Assembly (NCBI RefSeq): GCF_003086295.3
Contig: NC_092042.1
Location: 42,964,137 to 43,028,136, forward strand
DNA from: Arachis hypogaea
Taxonomy: Eukaryota > Streptophyta > Magnoliopsida > Fabales > Fabaceae
Length of the DNA: 64,000 nt
Reading direction: 5' to 3'
Shown: positions 1 through 10,984 of the stretch, piece by piece
How positions within the stretch are numbered: position 1 is the first letter of the stretch
Layout of the letters: each line of letters starts with the position of its first letter
Position numbers and translations under genes: made by a program
The notes under the pieces: generated by a model
Databases searched by the model: none
What the model saw: only the letters and a program-made list of their open reading frames with translations
What the model was told of the DNA's origin: nothing

Positions 1-1959
1 AGCGCTCATGCAGTCATTTGATGTGTCTGGATGCTGCATAGCTTTGACAGCATTCAACTTGAACTCATCCTCATTGACTCTCAGGGTCACTTCCCCTTTT
101 TGTACTTCAATGAGAGTTCGTCCAGTTGCTAGGAAGGGTTTTCCTAGGATGAGAGTTACACTCTTGTGCTCCTCCATTTCTAGCACTACAAAGTCAGTTG
201 GGAAGGCGAATGGCCCAACCTTGACAATCATGTCCTCAATTATGCCTGATGGGTGCTTAATGGAGCCATCAGCAAGTTGGAGGCATATCCGGGTTGGTTT
301 GACTTCTTCAGTCAGCCCAAGCTTTCTGATAGTGGATGCAGGTATTAGATTGATACTTGCTCCAATGTCACATAGGGTTGTCTTGGTACAAGCACCTTCT
401 AATGTGCAGGGTATCATAAAGCTTCCTGGATCTTGAAGCTTCTCTGGTAAGCTCTTCAGAATGACTGCACTGCATTCTTCAGTGAGAAACACTTTTTCAG
501 TTTCTCTCCAATCCTTCTGATGACTTAAGATCTCTTTCATGAACTTAGCATAAGAAGGTATTTGCTCAAGTGCTTCTGCAAACGGAATCTTTATTTCAAG
601 AGTCCTGAGATAGTCTGCAAAGCGGGCAAATTGCTTATCCTGTTCTGCTTGGTGGAGTTTCTGAGGATAAGGCATCTTGGCTTTATACTCTTCAACCTTA
701 GTTGCTGCAGGTTTATTTCCTACAGAAGTGGTTGGAGAAGCCTTCTTAAAGGGGTTACTATCAGCACTCTCAGGTGTCTGATTCTTCATTGGCATTTGAA
801 CGCCAGGATTGGGTGAGGAATGGGCGTTTAACGCCAACTTTTCCCCCCTTGCTGACGTTTAAACGCCAGAACTGGGCAGGGAATGGGCGTTTAACGCCAA
901 CCTTTCCCCCCTTTCTGGCGTGTGAACGCCAGAAGTATTCCTCTATGGGCTCGTACTGTCCTCAGAGGGATTTTGGACAGTGATTTGGTTATCCTCTGTC
1001 AGTTGTTCCTTTCTTAGCTTTCTGCTGCTTTGAGTTGATACATTCAATGTTTTTCCACTCCTTAATTTAACAGCTTGGCATTCTTCTGTTATCTGTTTAG
1101 ATAGTTACTGTCTTGTCTGATTTAATTGTGCTTCCATATTCTTGTTAGCAATTTTAGTTTCTTGGAGCATCTCTTTAAATTCTGCTAACTGTTTTGTCAT
1201 CATGAGTAATTGCTGATTAAGCTCAACCGTCTGTTCTTGAGGGTTAGGATCAGCAATTACTGCCATAGCTTCTTCTTTTATAGAGGACTCACTGCTTGAG
1301 TATAAATGTTGATTTCTAGCAACTGTATCTATGAGCTCTTAAGCCTCTTCAATCGTCTTCCGCATGTGTATAGATCCACCAGCTGAGTGGTCTAAAGACA
1401 TCTGAGCTTTTTCTGTGAGCCCATAATAGAAGATGTCTAACTGTACCCACTCTGAAAACATTTCAGAGGGGCATTTTCTTAGCATACCTCTGTACCTCTC
1501 CCAAGCATTATAAAGGGATTCATTATCCTCTTGTTTAAAGCCTTGGATGTCCAGCCTTAGCTTTGTCATCCTTTTTGGAGGGTAAAATTGATTCAGGAAT
1601 TTGTCTGATAACTGTTTCTATGTTTTTATGCTTGCTGTAGGTTGGTTATTTAACTACCTCTTAGCTTGATCTTTTACAGTAAATGGAAATAGTAATAATC
1701 TGTAGACATCCTGATCCACCTCTTTATCACGTACTGTGTCAGCAATTTGTAAGAACTGTGCCAGAAACTCAGTAGGTTCTTCCTGTGGATAACCAGAATA
1801 CTGGCAGTTTTGCTACACCATGATAATGAGTTGAAGGTTTAGCTCAAAGCTGCTTGCTTTAATGGGAGGTATACAGATGCTACTCCCATATGCAGCTGTG
1901 ATGAGGTTAGCATATGACCCCAGAGTCCTTCTGGACTGCTCAATTCCACTTAGGTCCAT
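1..1959 (-). pseudogene. Element A gag-protease fragment (Athila-like Ty3/gypsy)
   Basis: Reads leftwards from an ATG at 1959 (MDLSGIEQ...). The gag core lies around 1339-1950, with the family motif YNAWERYRGMLRKCP and a conserved AGGS segment at 1339-1569. A linker with MPYPQ follows at 661-675, then an aspartic-protease-like domain at 1-440 (IGASINLIP, ILGRPFLATGR). Gag and protease lie in the same frame, but there are in-frame stops, for example at 859-861 and 943-945, so it is a broken copy. The window edge cuts it before any reverse transcriptase. Gag would package the element RNA and the protease would cut the polyprotein. Assignment to the Athila clade rests on remembered gag and protease motifs. 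Confidence 0.85.
790..935. repeat. Palindromic GGCGTTTAACGCC array inside element A gag-protease linker
   Basis: Four to five copies of a palindromic core such as GGCGTTTAACGCC are spaced by about 33 bases and separated by CCCCCC-rich tracts. The array sits within what was the gag-protease linker, where one copy carries an in-frame stop. Confidence 0.8.
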
Positions 1960-2494
1960 CACGGAGAAAAGGAGATGATGTGGATATTATTATATATTTT
2001 TTTTCATTTTTAATTAAAATTGACCAAAAATAATAAAATAAATGCAAAAGAAAATAAAGTAAAATTTCGAAAACTAAAAGAAAATAAAATCAAAGCAAAT
2101 TGAAAACTAAATCAATTAATTAATTAAAAAGATTTTGGAATTAGCAATTAAAAAGATATGATTGAAAATTATTTTGAAAAAGATTTGATTTTTGAAATGA
2201 GGAAAGAGAAAAACAACAAAATGACACCAAACTTAAAATTTTTAGAAAATCAAACAAAAATTTTCGAAAATTTAAAGGAAAACACAAAGAAGACACCAAA
2301 CTTAGAATTTTTTAAAGATCAAGAAGGGACTAAGAGCATGCAAATTCGAAAAATTAAAAGAAAACAAAAACATGCAATTGACACCAAACTTAAAATACGA
2401 AACTAAACTCAAATAAAAGACTCTAAACCAACAAAAATAAAACAGTCCTAATCTAAGCAACAAGATACACCGTTAGTTGTCCAAACTCGAACAA
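1960..2494 (-). other. Element A 5' untranslated leader
   Basis: AT-rich leader between primer-binding site and gag. Three copies of CACCAAACTTA (2225, 2293, 2382) read TAAGTTTGGTG on the element strand, which resembles the polypurine-tract region of the sister element C. No gene is visible. Confidence 0.6.
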
Positions 2495-2512
2495 TCCCCG
2501 GCAACAGCGCCA
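2495..2512 (-). other. Primer-binding site of element A (tRNA-Asp type)
   Basis: The reverse strand reads TGGCGCTGTTGCCGGGGA, six bases from the LTR end. It matches the TGGCGCCGTTGCCGGGGA primer site remembered for Athila-group elements except for one base. Confidence 0.8.
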
Positions 2513-2518
2513 AAAACT

Positions 2519-4040
2519 TGGTGCACGAAATTACAATCACACTTTTGCAATTCCGCACAACTAACCAGCAAGTGCACTGGGTCATCCAAGTAATACCTTA
2601 CGTGAGTAATGGTCGATCCCACAGAGATTGTCGGCTTGAAGCAAGCTATGGTTATCTTGTAACTCTTAGTCAGGATATCAATAATTCTCAGGTTTAATTG
2701 TGAAAAGTAAAAGAACATGAAATAGATACTTGTTTTGCAGTAACGGAGAACAGGTTGAGGTTTTGGAGATGCTCTATCTTCTGAATCTTTGCTTTCCTAC
2801 TGTCTTCTTCTTCATGCACGCAAGGCTCCTTCCATAGCAAGCTGTATGTAGAGTTTCACCGTTGTCAATGGCTACCTCCCATCCTCTTAGTGAAAATGTT
2901 CAACGCGCTCTGTCACAGCACGGCTAATCATCTGTCGGTTCTCAATCAGTTGGAATAGAATCCAGTGATTCTTTTGTGTCTGTCACTAACGTCCAGCCCT
3001 CAGGAGTTTGAAGCTCGTCACAGTCATTCAATCCTTGAATCCTACTCAGAATATCACAGACAAGGTTTAGACCTTCCGGATTCTCTTGAATGCCGCCATG
3101 AATTCTAGCTTATACCACGAAGATTCTGATTAAGGAATCCAACAGATATTCACTCAATCTAAAGTAGAACGAAGGTGGTTGTCAGGCACACGTTCATAGG
3201 TGAGAATGATGATGAGTGTCACAGATCATCACATTCATCAAGTTGAGGAACAAGTGATATCTTAGAATAGAAGCAAGCGTGATTGAATGAAAAACAGTAG
3301 TAATTGCATTAATCCATCAAGACACAGCAGAGCTCCTCACCCCCAACCATGGGGTTTAGAGACTCATGACGTAGAAGATACAGTAAGAAACGTGTAATGT
3401 GTCATGAGGTAAAGATACAATGTCAAAAGGTCCTATTAATAGTGAACTAGTAACCTAGGGTATACAGAAATGAGTAAATGACGTAAAAATCCACTTCCGG
3501 GGTCCACTTGGTGTGTGCTTGGGCTGAGCATTGAAGCTTTCATGTGTAGAGACTTTTCCTGGAGTTAAATGCCAACTTTTGTGCCAGTTTGGGCGTTTAA
3601 CTCCAATTTTTGTGCCAGTTCCGGCGTTAAACGCTGCGAATTCTGAAGCTGATTTGCAACGCCGGTTTGGGCCATCAAATCTCAGGAAAAGTATGAACTA
3701 TTATACATTTCTGGAAAGCCCAGGATGTCTACTTTCCAACGCAATTGAGAGCGCGCAAATTTGGCGTTTTTAGCTCCAGAAAATCCACTTTAAGTGTAGG
3801 GAGGTCAGAATCCAACAGCATCTGTAGTCCTTTTTCAGCCTCTGAATCAGATTTTTGCTCAGGTCCCTCAATTTCAGCCAGAAATTACCTGAAATCATAG
3901 AAAAATACACAAACTCATAGTAAAGCCTAGAAAAATGAATTTTAAATAAAAACTAATAAAAACATACTAAAAACTAACTAAAATGTACTAAAAACATGCT
4001 AAAAACAGTGCCAAAAAGCGTATAAATTATCCGCTCATCA
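2519..4040 (-). repeat. 5' LTR of element A
   Basis: A 1522-bp LTR reading TGATGAGCGG...GTGCACCA on the minus strand. The primer-binding site follows on one side, and on the other the LTR abuts element B protease sequence at 4041. It is related to the LTRs of element C and solo LTR H: the same terminus, the same GGTCGATCCCACAGAG block and the same central TTTCTGGAAAGCCCAGGATG block. The second half of any target duplication (TTGCT at 4041-4045) lies outside the window. A palindromic core is present at 3555-3670. Confidence 0.85.
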
Positions 4041-4523
4041 TTGCTTCTCCTTCTGAGGAGGTGACTCATCAATCTCAAGCAAATCATCCTAAAAAGGGGA
4101 TTCCATAACATCTTCAAGCTCTTCAACTTCAAATACATCTTGAATAAGAGGTTCAATAAGATCAACTCTCATACACCCCTCAGAATTACTAGAGTGTTGT
4201 AAAGCCTCAAGCACATCAAGGACAACTTCCTCTTCATTAACCCTTAAAGTCAATTTACCCTTTTGAACGTCAATAAGGGCTCTACCTGTAGCTAAAACGG
4301 GTCTCCCAAGAATAATAGAGGCATTTTTGTCCTCTTCTATATCCAGTATGACAAAATAAACAGAAAAAATAAATGGTCCTACTTTCACAAGTAAATTCTC
4401 AACAACTCCAAGAGAAAATTTAATTGAACAGTCAGCAAGTTGAAGAGAAATACGAGTGAGTTTTACCTCATCAATTTGGAGCTTTCTCATAAAAGAAAGT
4501 GGCATGAGATTGATGCTGGCTCC

Positions 4524-6028
4524 TGATGCGTGAGCATCTTTCCTATCTTTTCCTTGTGAATTTCTATTTGAATTTATTAAGTTTAATCAAGATTTAAGTA
4601 TTTTTTGAGCCAATATAAATGCTACTTTGGGTCGTGTATAATTTGGTTTATTTCAAGTAGCATTCAGATGGATTTGACAGGGTTCATGTAGAAGAAAAGG
4701 AAGAAAGTGGATGATACTGTCAACCCTGACCTTCTTGCACTCCAACAAACATAACTTAAGTTATAGAGGTCTAATTGATGCGGTTTTAATGGTATTAGAA
4801 AGCCAACTTTCAGAGCTTTCCAACAATATATAAAAGTATACATTTTTTCTCCAAACCATATGGCCTTGGTGGCTCCTAACTTAGGATTCTCCAAGTTAGG
4901 TGCCAGATGAAGAAAAAGCCTCCAACCCATGCGGCCCTGGTGGCGCCTAACTTGGAGCCCAAGTTAGGCGCCAGATAAAGCAAAAGCTATCAAAGACACA
5001 CGGTCATAGTGGCGTCTAACTTGGGCCAAGTTAGGCGCCAACCTTGAAGAATCAAGTAGTCCCCTTCGTCCTCCAAGCACTATTCGAAGATTTTATTTTA
5101 TTTTGATTAAAACTTTATTTTATTTACAAATAGGAAAAGATATTATTTAGTTCTAAAAAAATATATTTTACATTAATTAGGTTAGATATAAAAGGAAAAA
5201 AATTCAGCCCTTTGGGCTCACTCTTCTCTCTTCCGCACTTTTTACAACTTTTCTCTGCTAGGGTTTATTTTCACTCTGAGGAACTAAACCTCCATGGTTA
5301 AGGTTAGGAGCTCTATTTATCTTGATGGATTAATATTATTTGTTCTTTTACTCTTTGGTTAATACATTGATTTATATTCAAAGATTGATTTCGTTCTTCA
5401 TCTTAAGGATTATAGCATATTGGAAGATAACTTTTTTTCTAGTTAAATTCCTTTTGAATCTTGGAAAAGTTATATCACTAAAATTATAGCTTGAAATCAA
5501 TTTCTCATAATTCTCTAATTATCTGGATTTAATAAGATACATGACATATAATCATCTTATTTTTAGGTTCTTAGGGTTTTGTGTGGTTTATAAACTAGGA
5601 TTTGAACTTAAACCCTCTAATTAGATTAAGTGACCAAGGAATTAGCAGTTGATTGAGTTAGAGGAGGATTAAATTACCAAGGAATTGGAGTCTAATCACA
5701 TAAATTTTGCTATGAATTGAATCTTTGCATGATTAAGGTAGAAGACAAGAATTGTAAATCCAGAAATTTAAATATCTCTGACACCTTAACTATATTTATC
5801 ATATTTCTTTCTTAACCAATTTTAGTTTACTCTTATTTAATTCTCCGTTTTTATGTTATTCACCATTGAAAACCCTTGATTTTGATTGTCTAACTAAGTA
5901 AATCAGTCAACCATTGTTGCTTAATCCGTTAATCCTTGTGGGATTGACCCTCACTCACCTGAGGTATTACTTAGTACGACTCGGTGCACTTGCCAGTTCA
6001 GTTGTGGAAATTCCAAAAATCTGCACCA
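4524..6028 (+). mobile_element. Solo LTR in element B protease, target duplication GCTCC
   Basis: A 1505-bp LTR, TGATGCGTGAGCATC...TCTGCACCA, with exact 5-bp duplications GCTCC at 4519-4523 and 6029-6033. It belongs to the same family as the LTR of its host B and the solo LTR at 54335-55198. No internal sequence is present, so it is the product of LTR-LTR recombination. The U5-side block GAGTGAGGGTCAATCCC occurs in reverse complement near 5940-5960. Confidence 0.92.
4941..5040. repeat. Two strong hairpins in a solo LTR
   Basis: 4941-4955 (TGGCGCCTAACTTGG) is the exact reverse complement of 4959-4973, with a 3-base loop: a perfect 15-bp stem. A second hairpin, 5010-5024 with 5026-5040, has one mismatch and a one-base centre. 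Confidence 0.9.
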
Positions 6029-7291
6029 GCTCCAAGGTCACATAAAGCTCTTTGAATGGTGATTTTTCCAATGGTGCAAGGAATAAAAAGCTTCCCAGAT
6101 CCTGTATTTTCTCAGGAAGATCTTGCTGAATGATGGCACTACATTTCTTAGTAAGCACCATTGTCTCACTCTCTTTCCAATTCCTCTCATTAGTCAACAA
6201 CTCCTTCATGAACTTGGCATAAAAAAGAATTTGCTCAAGGGCCTCTGCAAAAGGAATGTTGATCTGAAACTTCTTGAATACCTCTAAAAATCTGGAAAAT
6301 TGCTTGTCTTTGGAGGCCTTCTGAAGTCTTTGAGGATATGGCATTTTAGGCTTTTGAGACATGGCCTTATTCTGAAAAAGAATAGCATCCAAAGCATCAA
6401 TTCCATAACTCCTTTTCTCACAGAGGTATCCTCAGAAGAATATAGATATTTGTTGTTAGTAACCATCTCAATCAAGTCAAGAGCTTCCTCAGGAGTCTTT
6501 TTCATGTTAAGAGACCCGCCTATAGAATTATCCAGAGAAATTTTGGCGGCCTCAGTAACTCCATCAAAGAAAATTTGTAACTGAATCCAGTCTAGAAACA
6601 TGTCTGAAGGACATCTTCTGAGCATCATCTTGTACCTCTCCCAAGCTTCATAAAGAGACTTATCCTTTCTCTGCTTGAAAGTCTGAACATCAGTCCTCAG
6701 CTTAGTCAGCTTTTGAGGTGAAAAGAACTTAGTTAAGAATCTATTAACTAATTTATCCTAAGTATCCAAGCTCTCCTTGGACTGTGTATCAAGCCATTGC
6801 TTGGCTTTGTCCCATACAGCAAACGGAAAGAGAAGTAACCTACAAACATCTAGATGAACTCCATTGGTCTTCACAGTGTCACAGATTTATAGGAAAATAG
6901 AGATAAATAGGTTTGGGTCTTCCTGCAAAAGTCCATAAAACTGGCAATTCTATTGCACTAAAGAGATGAGCCGAGACTTCAACTCCAAATTATTAGCAGC
7001 TATAGTAGGTACAACAATGCTATTACCATAGAAGTTGAGGTTAGGAGCAGTGTATGAGCTTAGTGACCTTCTTCCTAGCTCAAGAGCATTAGGAGCATTG
7101 AGAACATGAGGATTAACAACATTGTTGTTGTTGTTTGGATCCATAGTAGCTCCGTCAGCTTCCTTCTCAAAATTATCCTTGAGATTTTCAGCGGCTTTAT
7201 AAGCTCTATCCTGCTATAAATGCCTTCTCAAGGTTCTCTCAGTCTCAGGATCAAAGTCAAGAAGAGGTTTTTAATTCTTGTTCCTACTCAT

Positions 7292-7680
7292 AAATAAACA
7301 AACAGAAAATAAGAAAAAGTAAGAATATCTACGTCAGAGTGAAGAGAATTTCTAGTGAGGTACCCTATGTAAAAGAAATAAAACAGAATAAACTAAATAC
7401 TTAAAGTTGAAAATTTTTAAAATAAATTAAATAATATAGACTGTGAATTTCGAAATTAACAAGGAAAATAACTAAAAAATTTCGAAACTACTAAGGGAAA
7501 CAAGCAAGAAAGTTAACATAATTAAGGAAACACCAAACTTAATTTTAGAAATTAAGAGAAAACTTTTAAACAAATTAAAACTAAATTTTCGAAAATTTAA
7601 AGAGAAGAAGTAATTAAAATTAAAACAAAGAACGTTTAATCTAAGTAATCAAACAACGGATAGTTATCAATCACAGTCAA
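7292..7680 (-). other. Element B 5' untranslated leader
   Basis: AT-rich leader between primer-binding site and gag. It holds one CACCAAACTTAA motif near 7540 and no coding signal. Confidence 0.55.
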
Positions 7681-7698
7681 TCTCCAGCAACGGCGCTA
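7681..7698 (-). other. Primer-binding site of element B
   Basis: The reverse strand reads TAGCGCCGTTGCTGGAGA, a decayed form of the Athila-type tRNA-Asp site, six bases from the LTR. Confidence 0.7.
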
Positions 7699-7704
7699 AA
7701 AGCT

Positions 7705-8444
7705 TAGTGCGAAATCAGAATACCACAACTGAACTGACAAGTGCACCGGGTTGTACCAAGTAATACCTCAGGTGAGTGAGGGTCGATCTCGCGAGGATTG
7801 ATGGACCAAACAACAATTGTTGAATGATTCACTTAGTCAGACAAGCAGACAAGTGTGTTTCGGGGTTCAAATTGCATTAAACAGTAAATAAGGAATTTAG
7901 AAAGCAAGCAGTAAATTGGATGTGAAAGTTTTGTGAGAGAACAGTTAAAGTTTCAGAGATATTTATTTTTTCGGATTAATATTTCTTACCAACTATTTTA
8001 ATCATGCAAGATCCAATTCATGGCAAACCCTAATAGACTAAATCCTAATTCTTTAGTAATTTAGTCTCCTCTAACCGAATCAACCGCCAATTCCTTGGTC
8101 ACTTAATATAGATTAAAGGGTTAAATCCAATTCTAGTTTATTAGACACAAAAATCCTAATTACCCAAATATAAAATTATATGTCACATATCCTGTTAAGT
8201 CCAGGTAATTAGTGATTCAGGAGGAATTACTTTCAAACTAGTATTCAAGTGAGTTAACTTTTCCAAGAAACAACAAGAATTTATATAGAACAAGAGTTAT
8301 TTTCTAATACACTCAAATTCATAAGATGAAGAATGAAAGTAATCCTTGAATTTAAATCAATACAATAATTAAAATAGAGCAACAATAGTATTAATCTATA
8401 GAATAAACAGAGCTCCTAACCTTAACAACGGAGGTTTAGTTGTT
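7705..8444 (-). repeat. 5' LTR of element B, segment 1 of 3
   Basis: The U5-side part of the LTR, with GGTTGTACCAAGTAATACC and GTGAGGGTCGATCTC. The terminal TG is mutated to TA. Element C interrupts it at 8445. Together with 18541-18963 and 31230-31514 it makes about 1448 bp, matching the 1505-bp solo LTR of this family. Confidence 0.85.
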
Positions 8445-10065
8445 TGATAGCGCGAAATTGTGATCAATACTTTTCACAAATCAAATAATCCCCGGTAATG
8501 AATCCAAAAACTTGGTGTTCAATACCATGGCATAAACACAACTTCGCACAACTAACCAGCAAGTGTACTGGGTCGTCCAAGTAATAAACCTTACGCGAGT
8601 AATGGTCGATCCCACAGAGATTGTTGGTATGAAGCAAGCTATGGTCACCTTGTAAATCTTAGTCAGGCAAACTCAAATGGGTATGGTGATATGCGAATAA
8701 AATATAAAGATAAAGATAGAGATACTTATGCAATTCATTGGTGGGAATTTCAGATAAGCGTATGAAGATGCTTGGTCCCTTCCGTCTCTCTGCTTTCCTA
8801 CTGTCTTCATCCAATCCTTCTTACTCCTTTCCATGGCAAGCTTAAGCAAGGGTTTCACCGTTGTCAGTGGCTACCTCCCATCCTCTCAGTGGAAATGTTC
8901 AACGCACCCTGTCACGGCACGGCTATCCATCTGTCGGTTCTCGATCAGGCCGAAATAGAATCCAGTGATTCTTTTGCGTCTGTCACTAACGCCCCGCCCT
9001 CAGGAGTTTGAAGCACGTCACAGTCATTCAATCATTGAATCCTACTCAGAATACCATAGACAAGGTTAGACCTTCCGGATTCTCTTGAATGCCGCCATCA
9101 GTTCTAGCCTATACCACGAAGATTCCGGTTAAAGAATCCAAGAGATATTCACCCAGTCTAAGGTAGAACGGAGGTGGTTGTCAGTCACACGTTCATAGGT
9201 GAGAATGATGATGAGTGTCGCGGATCATAACATTCATTAAGTTGAAGAACAAGTGATATCTTAGAACAAGAACAAGCGGAATTGAATAGAAGAACAATAG
9301 TAATTGCATTAATACTCGAGGTACAGCAGAGCTCCACACCTTAATCTATGGTGTGTAGAAACTCCACCGTTGAAAATACATAAGAACAAGAGTGATCATT
9401 GGTTTCGGCCCCAGAGAGGGGACCAGAAGAACCAAGATGAAAATACAATAGTAAAAGGTCCTACTTATAGAAAACTAGTAGCCTAGGGTGTACAGAGATG
9501 AGTAAAAGAATAAAAATCCGCTTCCGGGCCCACTTGGTGTGTGCTTGGGCTGAGCAATGAAGCATTTTCGTGTAGAGACTCTTCTTGGAGTTAAACGCCA
9601 GCTTTGGTGCCAGTTTGGGCGTTTAACTCCCATTCTTGTGCCAGTTCCGGCGTTTAACGCTGGAATTCATGAGGGTGACTTTGAACGCCGGTTTGGGCCA
9701 TCAAATCTTGGGCAAAGTATGGACTATCATATATTTCTGGAAAGCCCAGGATGTCTAATTTCCAACGCCGTTGAGAGCGCGCCAATTGGGCTTCTGTAGC
9801 TCCAGAAAATCCACTTCGAGTGCAGGGAGGTCAGAATCCAACAGCATCTGCAGTCCTTTTTGGTCTCTGAATCAGATTTTTGCTCAGGTCCCTCAATTTC
9901 AGCCAGAAAATACCTGAAATCACAGAAAAACACACAAACTCATAGTAAAGTCCAGAAAAGTGAATTTTAACTAAAAACTAATAAAAATATACTAAAAACT
10001 AACTAGATCATACTAAAAACATACTAAAAACAATGCCAAAAAGCGTACAAATTATCCGCTCATCA
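8445..10065 (-). repeat. 3' LTR of element C
   Basis: A 1621-bp LTR with TG...CA ends (TGATGAGCGG on the element strand). It contains a palindromic core array near 9590-9690 and the conserved GGTCGATCCCACAGAG block near 8605. It is nearly identical to 16914-18535. Confidence 0.95.
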
Positions 10066-10102
10066 CAACACCAAACTTAAATTGTTGCTTGTCCTCAAGC
10101 AA
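10066..10102 (-). other. Polypurine tract and adjoining stem-loop of element C
   Basis: On the element strand TTTAAGTTTGGTGTTG directly precedes the 3' LTR and is the likely plus-strand primer. Just upstream, TTGCTTG-AGGA-CAAGCAA (10085-10102) forms a perfect 7-bp stem with an AGGA loop. Elements J and F have a matching structure at the same place. Confidence 0.75.
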
Positions 10103-10984
10103 CTGAAAATCAAATAAGATAAAAAGAAGAGAATATGCAATGAATTCCAAAAACATCTATGAAGATCAGTATTAATTAGATGAGCGGGGCTTTTAGCTTT
10201 TTGCCTCTGAATAGTTTTGGCATCTCACTCTATCCTTTGAAATTCAGAATGATTGGCTTCTTTAGGAACTCAGAATCCAGATAGTGTTATTGATTCTCCT
10301 AGTTAAGTATGATGATTCTTGAACATAGCTACTTATTGAGTCTTGGCTGTGGCCCAAAGCACTCTGTCTTCCAGTATTACCACCGGATACATACATGCCA
10401 CAGACACATAATTGGGTGAACCTTTTCAGATTGTGACTCAGCTTTGCTAGAGTCCCCAATTAGAGGTGTCCAGGGTTCTTAAGCACACTCTTTTTGCCTT
10501 GGATCACAACTTCATTTCTTTCTTTTTCTTTCTTTTTCTCTTTCTTTTTCTTTCTCTCTCTTTTTTTTTCGAAATTTTCTTCTTTTTTTTTCATTGCTTT
10601 TTCTTGCTTCAAGAATCATTTTTATGATTTTTCAGATCCTCAGTAACATGTCTCCTTTTTCATCATTCTTTCAAGAGCCAACATTCATGAACCACAAATT
10701 CAAAAGACATATGCACTGTTTAAGCATACATTCAGAAGACAAAAATATTGCCACCACATCAAAATAATTAAACTGTTATAAAATTCAAAATTCATGCAAT
10801 TCTTCTCTTTTTCAATTAAGAACAATTTTTTTCAAGAAAGGTGATGGATTCATAGGACATTCATAACTTTTAGGCATAGACACTAAGACACTAATGATCA
10901 CAAGGCACAAACATAGATAAACATAAGCACTAAAATTCGAAAAACAGAAAATAAAGAACAAGGAGATTAAAGAACGGGTCCACC
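10103..10984 (-). other. Element C 3' non-coding region
   Basis: Between the second ORF and the polypurine tract. It contains a pyrimidine-rich tract (TTTCTTTTTC repeats, 10515-10575 on the plus strand) and no convincing ORF. Confidence 0.5.

Larger units (their letters stand above)
4041..7291 (-). pseudogene. Element B gag-protease, interrupted (Athila-like)
   Basis: The frame starts at an ATG at 7291 (MSRNKN, then an early stop) and aligns with gag of element C. Gag pieces lie at 6950-7144 (NNNNN run, NFYGNS) and 6284-6628 (RCPSDMFLDW, GGSLNMKKTPEEA). The MPYPQRLQ linker and LPEKIQDLGSF lead into protease near 6060-6360. A solo LTR (4524-6028) splits the protease at the DLGAS/INLMPLS motif, and the rest resumes at 4089-4505 (ILGRPVLATGRALIDVQKG). 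Stops and frameshifts show decay. Element A is inserted at 4041, so the B pol region is not in the window. Confidence 0.85.

Noticed and set aside
8..436. Plus-strand ORF of 142 codons at the left edge
   Set aside because: Antisense shadow of the element A protease domain, which is recognisable on the minus strand.
774..983. Plus-strand ORF across the palindromic array
   Set aside because: The palindromes keep both strands open; no domain, and the minus strand is the coding strand of the element.
2600..2625. tRNA gene suggested by GGTCGATCCC
   Set aside because: No acceptor stem, anticodon arm or A box around it; it is a conserved LTR block.
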